Shown in pieces: positions 1 through 5,978 of a DNA stretch of 9,392 nt. The notes below the pieces were generated by a model. The model searched no databases. It had not been told where the DNA came from and worked only from the letters and a program-made list of their open reading frames with translations. This stretch comes from an uncultured Veillonella sp. (GTDB taxonomy: Bacteria; Bacillota; Negativicutes; Veillonellales; Veillonellaceae), in contig CAKPSA010000045.1 of the NCBI GenBank assembly GCA_934183145.1, positions 1 through 9,392 of the forward strand, given 5' to 3'. Position 1 is the first letter of the stretch. Every line of letters starts with the position of its first letter. The position numbers were made by a program, and so were the translations under genes.

Positions 1-698
1 TTATCTTGACCATGCAAGGATAACAATTGGAATTGCTTGTAAATAACTTCATCATCAATACCATCAATATGTCGCCATGTAGCACAGCCACCTTCTGCAG
101 TTGTAAAGTTCTTTACTGCATGGAAGGAAAAACTGCTAAAATCAGCCACATTACCAGTTGCTATCCCTTTATAGGATGCACCAAAGGAGTGTGCACAGTC
201 CGCTACAATAGGAATATGACCTAAAGCTTTTTGAATATCATTATCTGGAGTAAATAGAGATTTCTTTTCATCTACAATAGCGCGTAGGCGATCATAATCA
301 CAAGGTACCCCTGCAATATCTACTGGAATTATAGATTTTGTTTTTGGTGTAATAGCACGAGCGACAGCATCATAATCCATCTCAAATGAATCTTTTTGGG
401 TATCTACAAGAACTAGTGTAGCCCCTACATGAACAACAGGACTTGCACTAGCTGTATAAGAATAGGCACTTGTAATTACTTCATCGCCAGGGCCAATACC
501 TAATACCCGAAGAGACATCTCAAGCGCTGCGGTAGCAGAGTTTAAACAAACGGCTTTAGGTGTACCTAACTGTGCCGCAATCTTTTTTTCTAATTCTTTA
601 GTGCGCGGACCAGTTGTAATCCAACCACTTTTTAAGGCTTCAACAACTTCATTAATTTCTAACTCTGTAATATCGGGAGGGGAAAAATTAATTTTCAT
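1..698 (-). CDS. DegT/DnrJ/EryC1/StrS-family PLP-dependent sugar aminotransferase (partial, C-terminus beyond the left edge)
   Basis: This family transfers an amino group, usually from glutamate, to a keto-sugar nucleotide in the cytoplasm. It makes amino-deoxy sugars for surface glycans. The window shows 232 codons of a protein that is usually about 360-400 residues long. Seen directly: an N-terminal SPP followed by a GWITTGP segment; LNSATAAL at 52-59, part of the cofactor phosphate site; VADCAHSFGA at 165-174, with D167 placed to contact the pyridine nitrogen; and SFHAVKNFTTAEGG at 191-204, with K196 as the predicted PLP Schiff-base lysine. The start is an ATG at 696-698, with GAGGTG six bases upstream. 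It lies 77 bp downstream of the kinase-like gene and is probably the same operon. With the dehydratase at 2954-4780 it could make a 4-amino-4,6-dideoxy sugar, as PglE does after PglF. The exact substrate cannot be read from the sequence. The family assignment is firm. Confidence 0.93.
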   Translation of the reverse strand, partial: MKINFSPPDITELEINEVVEALKSGWITTGPRTKELEKKIAAQLGTPKAVCLNSATAALEMSLRVLGIGPGDEVITSAYSYTASASPVVHVGATLVLVDTQKDSFEMDYDAVARAITPKTKSIIPVDIAGVPCDYDRLRAIVDEKKSLFTPDNDIQKALGHIPIVADCAHSFGASYKGIATGNVADFSSFSFHAVKNFTTAEGGCATWRHIDGIDDEVIYKQFQLLSLHGQD

Positions 699-701
699 AT
701 A

Positions 702-710
702 CATCACCTC
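702..710 (-). promoter_or_regulatory. Ribosome binding site of the aminotransferase gene
   Basis: The minus strand reads GAGGTGATG here. The GAGGTG core is six bases before the ATG at 696-698. It fixes the start of the edge-truncated aminotransferase. Confidence 0.75.
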
Positions 711-775
711 ATGACTTTCTGTACCTTATGGATACGCTTGATTTATCAAATCAAATTTATATGAATTAATTGCTA

Positions 776-1387
776 CTATGCATCAATTACGATGGATCCT
801 AATAAAGGAATACCAACTTGAACAAGACGCTTTTTAGCTTCTATTAAATCTTTAGGACTAGCTACTTCATTTTTAACAACAAGCATAACACCGTCGGATT
901 TTTCCGCTAATACAATAGCATCCGTAACATCTAATACAGGTGGTGTATCAATGATAACCACATCATATTCATCGCGAATATAATCCCAAATTGTTGATAA
1001 CTTACTAGAATCAACTACATCAGAAGGATGACCAACTATTTCGCCAGCAGTAAGCACATCCAAATGAGGCACAATATTACGATGAATCGTCAAATCTTCA
1101 TCCATAATAACTGCATTCGTAAGACCTTTATTTTGTACATTAAATGCTATGTGCTGTACTGGGTTACGTAAATTACCATCTACCAAAAGAACTTTATTAT
1201 TATTCTTCGATAAGGCTATTGCTGTATTAGCCGCCGCCTCTGAAGTACCTTCTCCACTAGTAGCAGCAGTAATACATATTATCTTACAATTATGTTGATT
1301 GCATACGTATTGCAGATTGCTTCGCAATGTACGATATGCTTCCACAAGCGGTGTATCACCACGTTCATTAGAAATCAGTCTAATCAT
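776..1387 (-). CDS. BY-kinase (CpsD/CapB)-like protein with a degenerate nucleotide-binding site; probable pseudokinase
   Basis: BY-kinases sit beneath a Wzz-type membrane partner. They control polysaccharide polymerisation by ATP-dependent autophosphorylation of a C-terminal tyrosine cluster. This 203-residue protein has the family's layout: EAYRTLR at 16-22 (the E-x2-R-x2-R oligomerisation motif), a P-loop region at 39-56, Walker A' at 66-76, and Walker B VVIIDTPPVLDVTDA at 143-157. The family's usual GEGKS is GEGTS at 45-49, so T48 replaces the phosphate-binding lysine. The usual D-x-D-x-R reads D70-G-N72-L-R74. The family's PNPsELL segment is GHPSDVV at 119-125. The protein ends six residues after LLG at 195-197. 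The only tyrosines are at 18, 27, 136 and 141, so the C-terminal cluster is absent. Its ATG lies 1 nt after the co-polymerase stop, with GAGAGG five bases upstream, so the two are probably coupled. Family membership is firm. Loss of catalysis is inferred. Confidence 0.9.
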   Translation of the reverse strand: MIRLISNERGDTPLVEAYRTLRSNLQYVCNQHNCKIICITAATSGEGTSEAAANTAIALSKNNNKVLLVDGNLRNPVQHIAFNVQNKGLTNAVIMDEDLTIHRNIVPHLDVLTAGEIVGHPSDVVDSSKLSTIWDYIRDEYDVVIIDTPPVLDVTDAIVLAEKSDGVMLVVKNEVASPKDLIEAKKRLVQVGIPLLGSIVIDA

Positions 1388-1388
1388 A

Positions 1389-2834
1389 TTAACCTCTCAC
1401 TTTGCGCCATAATGCTACGATACGATTACTAGGTTCTTCATATTCCTTTTCTTCATGATTTGGAATGATACCTAAGTTTTCAATCCCAAGAATTTCATTG
1501 ATTTCTTGTACAGACTGAACTTTGCGATTATAGAAGAACTGACCCACTGTATAAAGGCATCCAATGATGAGACCCAAAATTGTAGAGCCTAATAAAATAA
1601 GAACTTTACGAGGAGCAATAGCTTTTTCTGGTAATGTAGGAGCATCTACGATTTGAACCTCATTTGGTACCATCACTTCCGCAACCTTAGCCTCTTCTAA
1701 GCGTTTGGATAGCATTTCGTAAATATCTTGTGCTACATCTACATCACGTTTGGCTTGAATATAACCACGCTCTTTTTCAGGTAGGTTTTTCATAGCCTCT
1801 TCGTTTTCTTTATCAAGATTAGCTAAGGTAGATTCTTTACCTTGTGCAACAGCTAAAGCAGCCTCATTTCTAAACTTATCGGCCAATAAACCTTGTTGAG
1901 CAGAATTGCTTGATGGTGCTTGTTGACTTGCAATAGCGTTAATTTCAGCATTTAAACCACTCTTAGCTTCTTCTATTTGTTGATTGATTTCTTTCATCGC
2001 TGGATGCTCATCAGTATATTTACCAACATAAGACGCTTTACGCGCTTCTAAATCAGCTAGCTGTCCTTTGTAAGCTTGTACTGTAGCACTATCAGCAATA
2101 CTTTTACCAGCGGAGCCCAATTGTTCATTAATACTGCCTAACGCTGCTTGTGCTGTTTCTAAATCGAGTTGATTTTGAGCCTTCTCACGATCGATAAGGG
2201 TAATCTTATCCGTTAAACCCTTCATCTGATCTGCCGTGGAATATACTTTATTATCCACTTGGAATTGTTGTAATTTCTTTTCGGCTTGCTCTAATTCTTC
2301 TTTTGCAGTTACTACACGTTTTTGCAAAAACTCACGTGTCGTCCGTTGCTCAACATGTGAAATATCTGCTAAGCGCTTCAAGAATGTATCGATTAATAAT
2401 TGATTAGCCTCTTGTGCTTGTTCTGGACTTTTGCCAGTCACACTAACTTGTAGCAATTCAGTCTCTTTATATGGTTTTGTTTCGATACGCGTTTTAACAA
2501 ATTCTTCATATGTTGGTGCTTTGCCTGTTCCCTCTGGATCTTCAATAGCAGAAATAACAGGTTCTACAACATTACGACTTTTTAAAATTTCTGCATCTGT
2601 ATTCATCAATTGACGTGCCATAGAATCAGAATAGCCATTAGCACTTGATAAAACAGAGTTACTCAAACCTTGAGATTGTTTAATGCGCAACATAGATGTA
2701 GATTGATATGTAGATGGTGCTAAAAATCCATACGCACCCCCTAATACCATACAGGCTACCGTTACATTTATAATCTTACGGCGACGTTTAACGAGGACTC
2801 TACCGACCTCTTTTAAATCAATAATTTGTTCCAC
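1389..2834 (-). CDS. Wzz/Wzc-type polysaccharide co-polymerase (chain-length determinant) without a fused kinase domain
   Basis: This is an inner-membrane protein that sets polymer length and links the cytoplasmic kinase partner to periplasmic export. Of its 481 residues, about 1-19 form a basic cytoplasmic N-terminus containing KRRRK at 16-20. TM1 spans about 21-39 and is followed by the Wzz N-terminal segment STYQSTSMLRI. The large periplasmic part has long charged, heptad-like helices at about 165-300 and 320-390, predicted coiled coil. GNVR-like NEVQIVDAPTLPEKAIAPRK at 391-410 comes next, then TM2 at about 409-430. A short tail of about 50 residues starts VQSVQEINEILGIENLGIIP, the usual kinase-docking region. 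The start is GTG, with AAAGGGG seven bases upstream; the overlapping ATG four bases earlier is in another frame and stops after six codons. It is much larger than Gram-positive CpsC adaptors and resembles the membrane half of Wzc. Its neighbour supplies the kinase-like domain as a separate protein. Confidence 0.93.
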   Translation of the reverse strand: MEQIIDLKEVGRVLVKRRRKIINVTVACMVLGGAYGFLAPSTYQSTSMLRIKQSQGLSNSVLSSANGYSDSMARQLMNTDAEILKSRNVVEPVISAIEDPEGTGKAPTYEEFVKTRIETKPYKETELLQVSVTGKSPEQAQEANQLLIDTFLKRLADISHVEQRTTREFLQKRVVTAKEELEQAEKKLQQFQVDNKVYSTADQMKGLTDKITLIDREKAQNQLDLETAQAALGSINEQLGSAGKSIADSATVQAYKGQLADLEARKASYVGKYTDEHPAMKEINQQIEEAKSGLNAEINAIASQQAPSSNSAQQGLLADKFRNEAALAVAQGKESTLANLDKENEEAMKNLPEKERGYIQAKRDVDVAQDIYEMLSKRLEEAKVAEVMVPNEVQIVDAPTLPEKAIAPRKVLILLGSTILGLIIGCLYTVGQFFYNRKVQSVQEINEILGIENLGIIPNHEEKEYEEPSNRIVALWRKVRG

Positions 2835-2841
2835 CCATATA

Positions 2842-2848
2842 CCCCTTT
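2842..2848 (-). promoter_or_regulatory. Ribosome binding site deciding the GTG start of the co-polymerase
   Basis: The minus strand reads AAAGGGG, seven bases before the GTG at 2832-2834. A nearby ATG at 2836-2838 is in a different frame and meets a stop within seven codons, so the GTG is the real start. Confidence 0.7.
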
Positions 2849-2897
2849 CTGTGAAAGTTTACAAACAACAGGGTCTCTCCCTCTTAGGAATAGTAAC

Positions 2898-2924
2898 TGT
2901 AATCTCCCTCTCACGTAGATTACA
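2898..2924 (-). repeat. 8-bp inverted repeat in the leader of the co-polymerase gene
   Basis: TGTAATCT and AGATTACA form a perfect 8-bp inverted repeat around an 11-base spacer. It lies in the 119-bp gap between the dehydratase stop and the co-polymerase start. No U-tract follows on the minus strand, so it is not a standard intrinsic terminator. A 9-bp direct repeat, AGAGGGAGA on the minus strand, occurs at 2903-2911, inside this structure, and again at 2876-2884. It could be an operator, an mRNA processing or stabilising stem, or chance. Confidence 0.4.
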
Positions 2925-2938
2925 ATTCTAAATAAATA

Positions 2939-2944
2939 ATTATA
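2939..2944 (-). promoter_or_regulatory. Candidate -10 box of an internal promoter before the co-polymerase gene
   Basis: The minus strand has a perfect TATAAT ten bases past the dehydratase stop codon. I find no convincing -35 box 15-19 bases upstream, and the stretch is almost pure A/T, where such matches arise by chance. If used, transcription would start near 2932, and the inverted repeat at 2898-2924 would sit at the 5' end of a leader of about 100 bases. Confidence 0.22.
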
Positions 2945-2953
2945 AATAAATTG

Positions 2954-4780
2954 TTATACATTATGATTTGGATGATATGTAGGAACAATATCTTGCAATA
3001 CATTGATTACATCCAAATCAGATTTGCATGTTTCAAAGCGATCGATTTCACCACTTAACCATTCTTGATCTACATCCTCTAATGCAGCTTCAAAAATTTT
3101 CTTATGCGTAGTAGTATTGGTTCCTTCCTCAGCGGTTAATAATTCTTCATACAGCTTTTCACCTGGACGTAAGCCAGTGAATTCAATGCGAATATCTTTA
3201 TCAGGCTCAAATCCAGAAAGACGAATCATATTTTTCGCTAAATCAACAATTTTTACTGGTTCACCCATATCTAATAGGAACACTTCACCACCACTCCCCA
3301 TAGCACCAGCTTGTAAAACAAGTTGGCTTGCTTCAGGAATAGTCATAAAGTAACGAGTCATTTCAGGATCTGTAACGGTTACAGGCCCGCCAGCTTCAAT
3401 TTGTTTACGGAACAATGGAATAACAGAACCGCGACTACCAAGAACATTACCAAAACGAACAGTAATAAATTTTGTGTTGTACTTATGATTCATACCTAGT
3501 ACAACCTTTTCGGCTACACGCTTTGTAGCACCCATAACACTTGTTGGATTTACCGCTTTATCTGTGGAAATCATAACAAAGCGCTCCACATTATGTGCCC
3601 CTGCTACATCTGCCACATTACGGGTACCATAAATATTATTTAGCACCGCCGCAATTGGTTGGATTTCCATAAGTGGTACATGTTTATGAGCTGCTGCATG
3701 GAATACTACATCTGGTTCATAATCCGTAAAAATTTGATCTAACTGATTTTTATCTCGAATGTCAGCAATAATGGGAACCAATGTACCTTCAGGCACAATA
3801 GAGCGCAACTCTTGATGAATAAGGTAAATACTATTTTCACCGTGGCCTAATAACAATAGTTTTTTAGGCTTTACCCGTAGTACTTGTCGACAGATTTCAG
3901 AACCAATAGAACCACCTGCACCGGTAACAAGAACGACTTTGTCTTTTAAATATGGTTCTACTTTCGATGTATCTAGATGAATCTCATCACGCTCTAGTAA
4001 ATCTTCTATGGAAATAGGATGCAAGTGAGATACCAAAACTTCATCATCTAATAATTGATACATACCTGGTAGTGTATTAATCTTACATTTTAGGGGTGAA
4101 CAGATTTCCATAATTTCACGGATAATATCACGCTTTACAGATGGCATAGCAATGATAATTTCTTCGACCTTATATCTTGCTACAAGCATTGGAATATCTT
4201 CACGATTCCCTAAAATTCTAAAGCCATTCATTAGACGATTATGTTTAAACATATCATCATCAACAAAACCAATGATTCTGCGAGACCGCTTATGATAACG
4301 TTCGATTTCACGAGCTATAGTTGCACCGGCATCACCCGCACCTATAATGAGGGTATTTACTTGACCACTTTCACCATCGTCCCCATTACTATAATGAAGT
4401 GCCACATAATGAAGTAACATACGTCCCATACCAACGGTACCAGTAGTTAGAAACCATGTAATAAAATAAATGGATCTAGGTAATGATTGTCCAAAAGCAA
4501 ACATGGATGAATAAAAAATTGCTGTACCAATAGTTGTAGCCACAAAAACGGCTAGAACCTCTCTCATCCCTGCATAACGCCATATACGCGTATATAGGTG
4601 CATAACCAAGAACATCAACATATACGAAACCAATAATAGTGGCAATGCATCTACCATTTGATTAATATATCGAGGTTCTATATGCCCATCAAATCTAATA
4701 AATAAACTAATGAAAGCAACAATAACAATCGTAGCAATATCGGCAATAAACAATATGGCTGGTAATAAATATGAACGCAA
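2954..4780 (-). CDS. Membrane-bound nucleotide-sugar 4,6-dehydratase (FlaA1/CapD/WbpM/PglF family)
   Basis: This family converts UDP-GlcNAc to a UDP-4-keto-6-deoxy-hexosamine, the entry step to bacillosamine, QuiNAc or FucNAc sugars. The 608-residue length fits the long, membrane-anchored members. Four hydrophobic helices lie at about 5-28, 43-62, 76-96 and 104-127. A first Rossmann-like domain carries LIIGAGDAG at 144-152. The catalytic SDR domain starts at VLVTGAGGSIGSE (283-295), the NAD(P) site. The active-site stretch STDKAVNPTSVMGATK at 405-420 has D407, K408, M416 and K420. Methionine replaces the usual SDR tyrosine, as in WbpM and PglF; FlaA1 keeps tyrosine. LRPGEKLYEELL at 537-548 is also typical of the family. 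The start is TTG, with AAGGGGG seven bases upstream and an in-frame stop overlapping that site, so no earlier start is possible. Family and reaction type are secure. The final sugar is unknown. Confidence 0.94.
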   Translation of the reverse strand: MRSYLLPAILFIADIATIVIVAFISLFIRFDGHIEPRYINQMVDALPLLLVSYMLMFLVMHLYTRIWRYAGMREVLAVFVATTIGTAIFYSSMFAFGQSLPRSIYFITWFLTTGTVGMGRMLLHYVALHYSNGDDGESGQVNTLIIGAGDAGATIAREIERYHKRSRRIIGFVDDDMFKHNRLMNGFRILGNREDIPMLVARYKVEEIIIAMPSVKRDIIREIMEICSPLKCKINTLPGMYQLLDDEVLVSHLHPISIEDLLERDEIHLDTSKVEPYLKDKVVLVTGAGGSIGSEICRQVLRVKPKKLLLLGHGENSIYLIHQELRSIVPEGTLVPIIADIRDKNQLDQIFTDYEPDVVFHAAAHKHVPLMEIQPIAAVLNNIYGTRNVADVAGAHNVERFVMISTDKAVNPTSVMGATKRVAEKVVLGMNHKYNTKFITVRFGNVLGSRGSVIPLFRKQIEAGGPVTVTDPEMTRYFMTIPEASQLVLQAGAMGSGGEVFLLDMGEPVKIVDLAKNMIRLSGFEPDKDIRIEFTGLRPGEKLYEELLTAEEGTNTTTHKKIFEAALEDVDQEWLSGEIDRFETCKSDLDVINVLQDIVPTYHPNHNV

Positions 4781-4787
4781 AAGAACG

Positions 4788-4794
4788 CCCCCTT
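4788..4794 (-). promoter_or_regulatory. Ribosome binding site deciding the TTG start of the dehydratase
   Basis: The minus strand reads AAGGGGG, seven bases before the TTG at 4778-4780. An in-frame TAA ends inside this site and excludes any start further upstream. The next methionine codon is at residue 42, past the first membrane helix. Confidence 0.75.
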
Positions 4795-4816
4795 ATATAT
4801 GATTTAAACCCTATCC

Positions 4817-5560
4817 TTAATCTTTACCGATTCGTGATACCATGTATGCGCCTGTCAAAATTGGAGCAATATCACGAGCAAAGTTGATGCGGCTATTTTT
4901 AGTCAAGTAAAGAACATCACCTTCTCGCATAATATAGTTTTCGGACATATCTCCAGTTTGTAATATACGATTTAAATTAATGGCAATTGGTTTTTCAGGA
5001 TTATCTTGATGAATCAAATAAATTTTCTTTTTAGCTGTATCCCAGTTAAAGCTACCTGCAGCACCAATTGCATCAATTACGGTACTTGACTTAGTCAATG
5101 TATAGGCACCTGGTTTATTAATCTCACCAAATACATACACACGAACGCCTCCAAGCTTTGTAACATTCACAGTAATATCTGGATTGATAATATAACGAGA
5201 TAAACCTTGTTGTAATTGGGCCGTAAATTCATCAACCGTTAAACCATCTGCTTTTACGGCTCCTACCATAGGGAATGATACATATCCGTCTGGACGAACA
5301 GTGTACATAATATCATTTCCATTACGTGTACCAAGGTCTGCTTGTTGTACAACTTGAATAGTTAGTTCATCCCCTTGGCGTAGACGATACTCTTTATCAG
5401 AGCTCACAACAGATGCACTCGTTTCAAGTGGTGCATGACCTTCTGATTGTAATGCGTTAGAATTGGAAGACTGTTCTGTTGTTATATTAACAGGAGCAGC
5501 CATTGCTGTTGTTGTGGCACATAAGAATGCTGCCATCATCATATACTGTTTTTTATTCAT
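4817..5560 (-). CDS. Periplasmic polysaccharide export protein (Poly_export/SLBB, OPX family), short form
   Basis: OPX proteins such as Wza carry capsule or exopolysaccharide from the inner-membrane machinery across the periplasm and outer membrane. Seen in the 247 residues: a signal peptide (MNKKQ, a hydrophobic core at about 7-19, AMA before a predicted cleavage near 21/22); a Poly_export domain at about 57-137 (YRLRQGDEL to NPDITVNVT); and one SLBB domain from about 138 (VRVYVFGEINKPGAYTL) to about 220. There is no lipobox, since C14 lies in the hydrophobic core without the usual preceding residues. E. coli Wza is about 380 residues, with further SLBB-type repeats and a C-terminal outer-membrane helix. 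Here only about 25 residues follow the SLBB domain. The start is ATG, with AAAGAGG six bases upstream. It is first in the polysaccharide operon, 36 bp before the dehydratase. An outer-membrane exporter implies a diderm host. Confidence 0.92.
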   Translation of the reverse strand: MNKKQYMMMAAFLCATTTAMAAPVNITTEQSSNSNALQSEGHAPLETSASVVSSDKEYRLRQGDELTIQVVQQADLGTRNGNDIMYTVRPDGYVSFPMVGAVKADGLTVDEFTAQLQQGLSRYIINPDITVNVTKLGGVRVYVFGEINKPGAYTLTKSSTVIDAIGAAGSFNWDTAKKKIYLIHQDNPEKPIAINLNRILQTGDMSENYIMREGDVLYLTKNSRINFARDIAPILTGAYMVSRIGKD

Positions 5561-5612
5561 ACGTTACCTCTTTAATTTACATTCAACTCACTCAATACAT
5601 CACTTACATTTC

Positions 5613-5647
5613 TAGGATTTATAATCCTAAAAAATCGGTTAAGTCAT
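5613..5647 (-). promoter_or_regulatory. Candidate promoter of the polysaccharide operon with a palindrome over the -10 box
   Basis: On the minus strand, ATGACT (5642-5647) and TATAAA (5618-5623) are 18 bases apart. This matches sigma-70/SigA boxes at 4/6 and 5/6 positions. The -10 box lies inside a palindrome at 5613-5629, TAGGATT-3 nt-AATCCTA, which would suit a repressor operator. Transcription would start about 50 bases before the export-protein ATG. A second, weaker pair is TTTACA (5726-5731), 17 bases, TTTTAT (5703-5708). Both are predictions by eye in AT-rich DNA. Confidence 0.38.
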
Positions 5648-5739
5648 TTTATCATTTTTTTAAATATTCTTCTACAAACGCAGTTTATTCTGAGCTAACT
5701 TCATAAAACCTTTAAGAAGAAATACTGTAAATATAAGCT

Positions 5740-5795
5740 TTTCACCATATATTCATGGGTATTTTTTTACCCATTTCATTCGTATTTCACCATAT
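5740..5795. repeat. 11-bp direct repeat flanking a 7-bp inverted repeat upstream of the polysaccharide operon
   Basis: TTTCACCATAT occurs at 5740-5750 and again at 5785-5795, with starts 45 bp apart. Between the copies, ATGGGTA (5755-5761) and TACCCAT (5768-5774) pair around a six-T loop. The arrangement lies 180-235 bp upstream of the export-protein start, where an activator or repressor could bind. No T-run follows the hairpin on either strand, so it is not a terminator. The function is unknown. Confidence 0.4.
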
Positions 5796-5894
5796 TAATT
5801 CATTCAATTACGATGAATAAATTAAATATGTATAAACTCAATTCACCACCCTTTCATAAACTTACAATCAACTCATCATATTTATTAATAAAGC

Positions 5895-5942
5895 AAAAAA
5901 ATAAGGTGTATATACTAGCTTTTTAGTATATACACCTTATTT
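5895..5942 (-). terminator. Intrinsic terminator of the liv operon
   Basis: A perfect 19-bp stem pairs 5899-5917 with 5924-5942 around a six-base loop. On the minus strand the stem runs into seven T residues (5895-5901), partly overlapping its base. It begins 36 bp after the livF stop, so it ends liv transcription before the polysaccharide operon. On the plus strand only a broken A/T run follows and no gene is known to arrive from that side. Confidence 0.9.
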
Positions 5943-5978
5943 AAATTTTAGATAATTAATATTGACTTAAAGTATTAA

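Larger units (their letters stand above)
5561..5978. other. 418-bp intergenic region between the liv operon and the polysaccharide operon
   Basis: No gene is convincing here. The open frames on both strands are short, lack good ribosome binding sites and are made of AT-rich codons. From right to left the region holds the liv terminator (5895-5942), about 100 bp of AT-rich DNA with nothing clear, the repeat cluster at 5740-5795, and two candidate promoters nearer the export-protein gene. Its length contrasts with the tight spacing inside both operons and suggests that regulation of the polysaccharide operon is placed here. Confidence 0.6.

Noticed and set aside
187..192. LivF H-loop position (residues 187-192 of the protein) with glutamine in place of histidine, considered as a defect.
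   Set aside because: LivF proteins commonly read VEQN here, so this is a family feature and not loss of function. The coordinates given are protein residues; the gene is at 5979-6689.
27..224. Plus-strand open frame of 65 codons at the left edge.
   Set aside because: It lies opposite the PLP-binding and lysine region of the aminotransferase and has no independent support.
738..754. Inverted repeat TTGATTT-ATC-AAATCAA between the kinase-like gene and the aminotransferase, considered as a terminator.
   Set aside because: The stem is weak, with one G/C pair in seven, and no T-run follows on the minus strand. The aminotransferase downstream has the same orientation and a good ribosome binding site, so read-through is more likely.
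5503..5706. Plus-strand open frame of 67 codons running from the export-protein signal peptide into the spacer.
   Set aside because: It begins antisense to the signal peptide, has no convincing ribosome binding site, and consists of AT-rich low-information codons.
5755..5774. Hairpin ATGGGTA-6T-TACCCAT considered as a terminator.
   Set aside because: The T-run is in the loop and not after the stem, and no gene ends nearby. The liv operon already has a much better terminator at 5895-5942.
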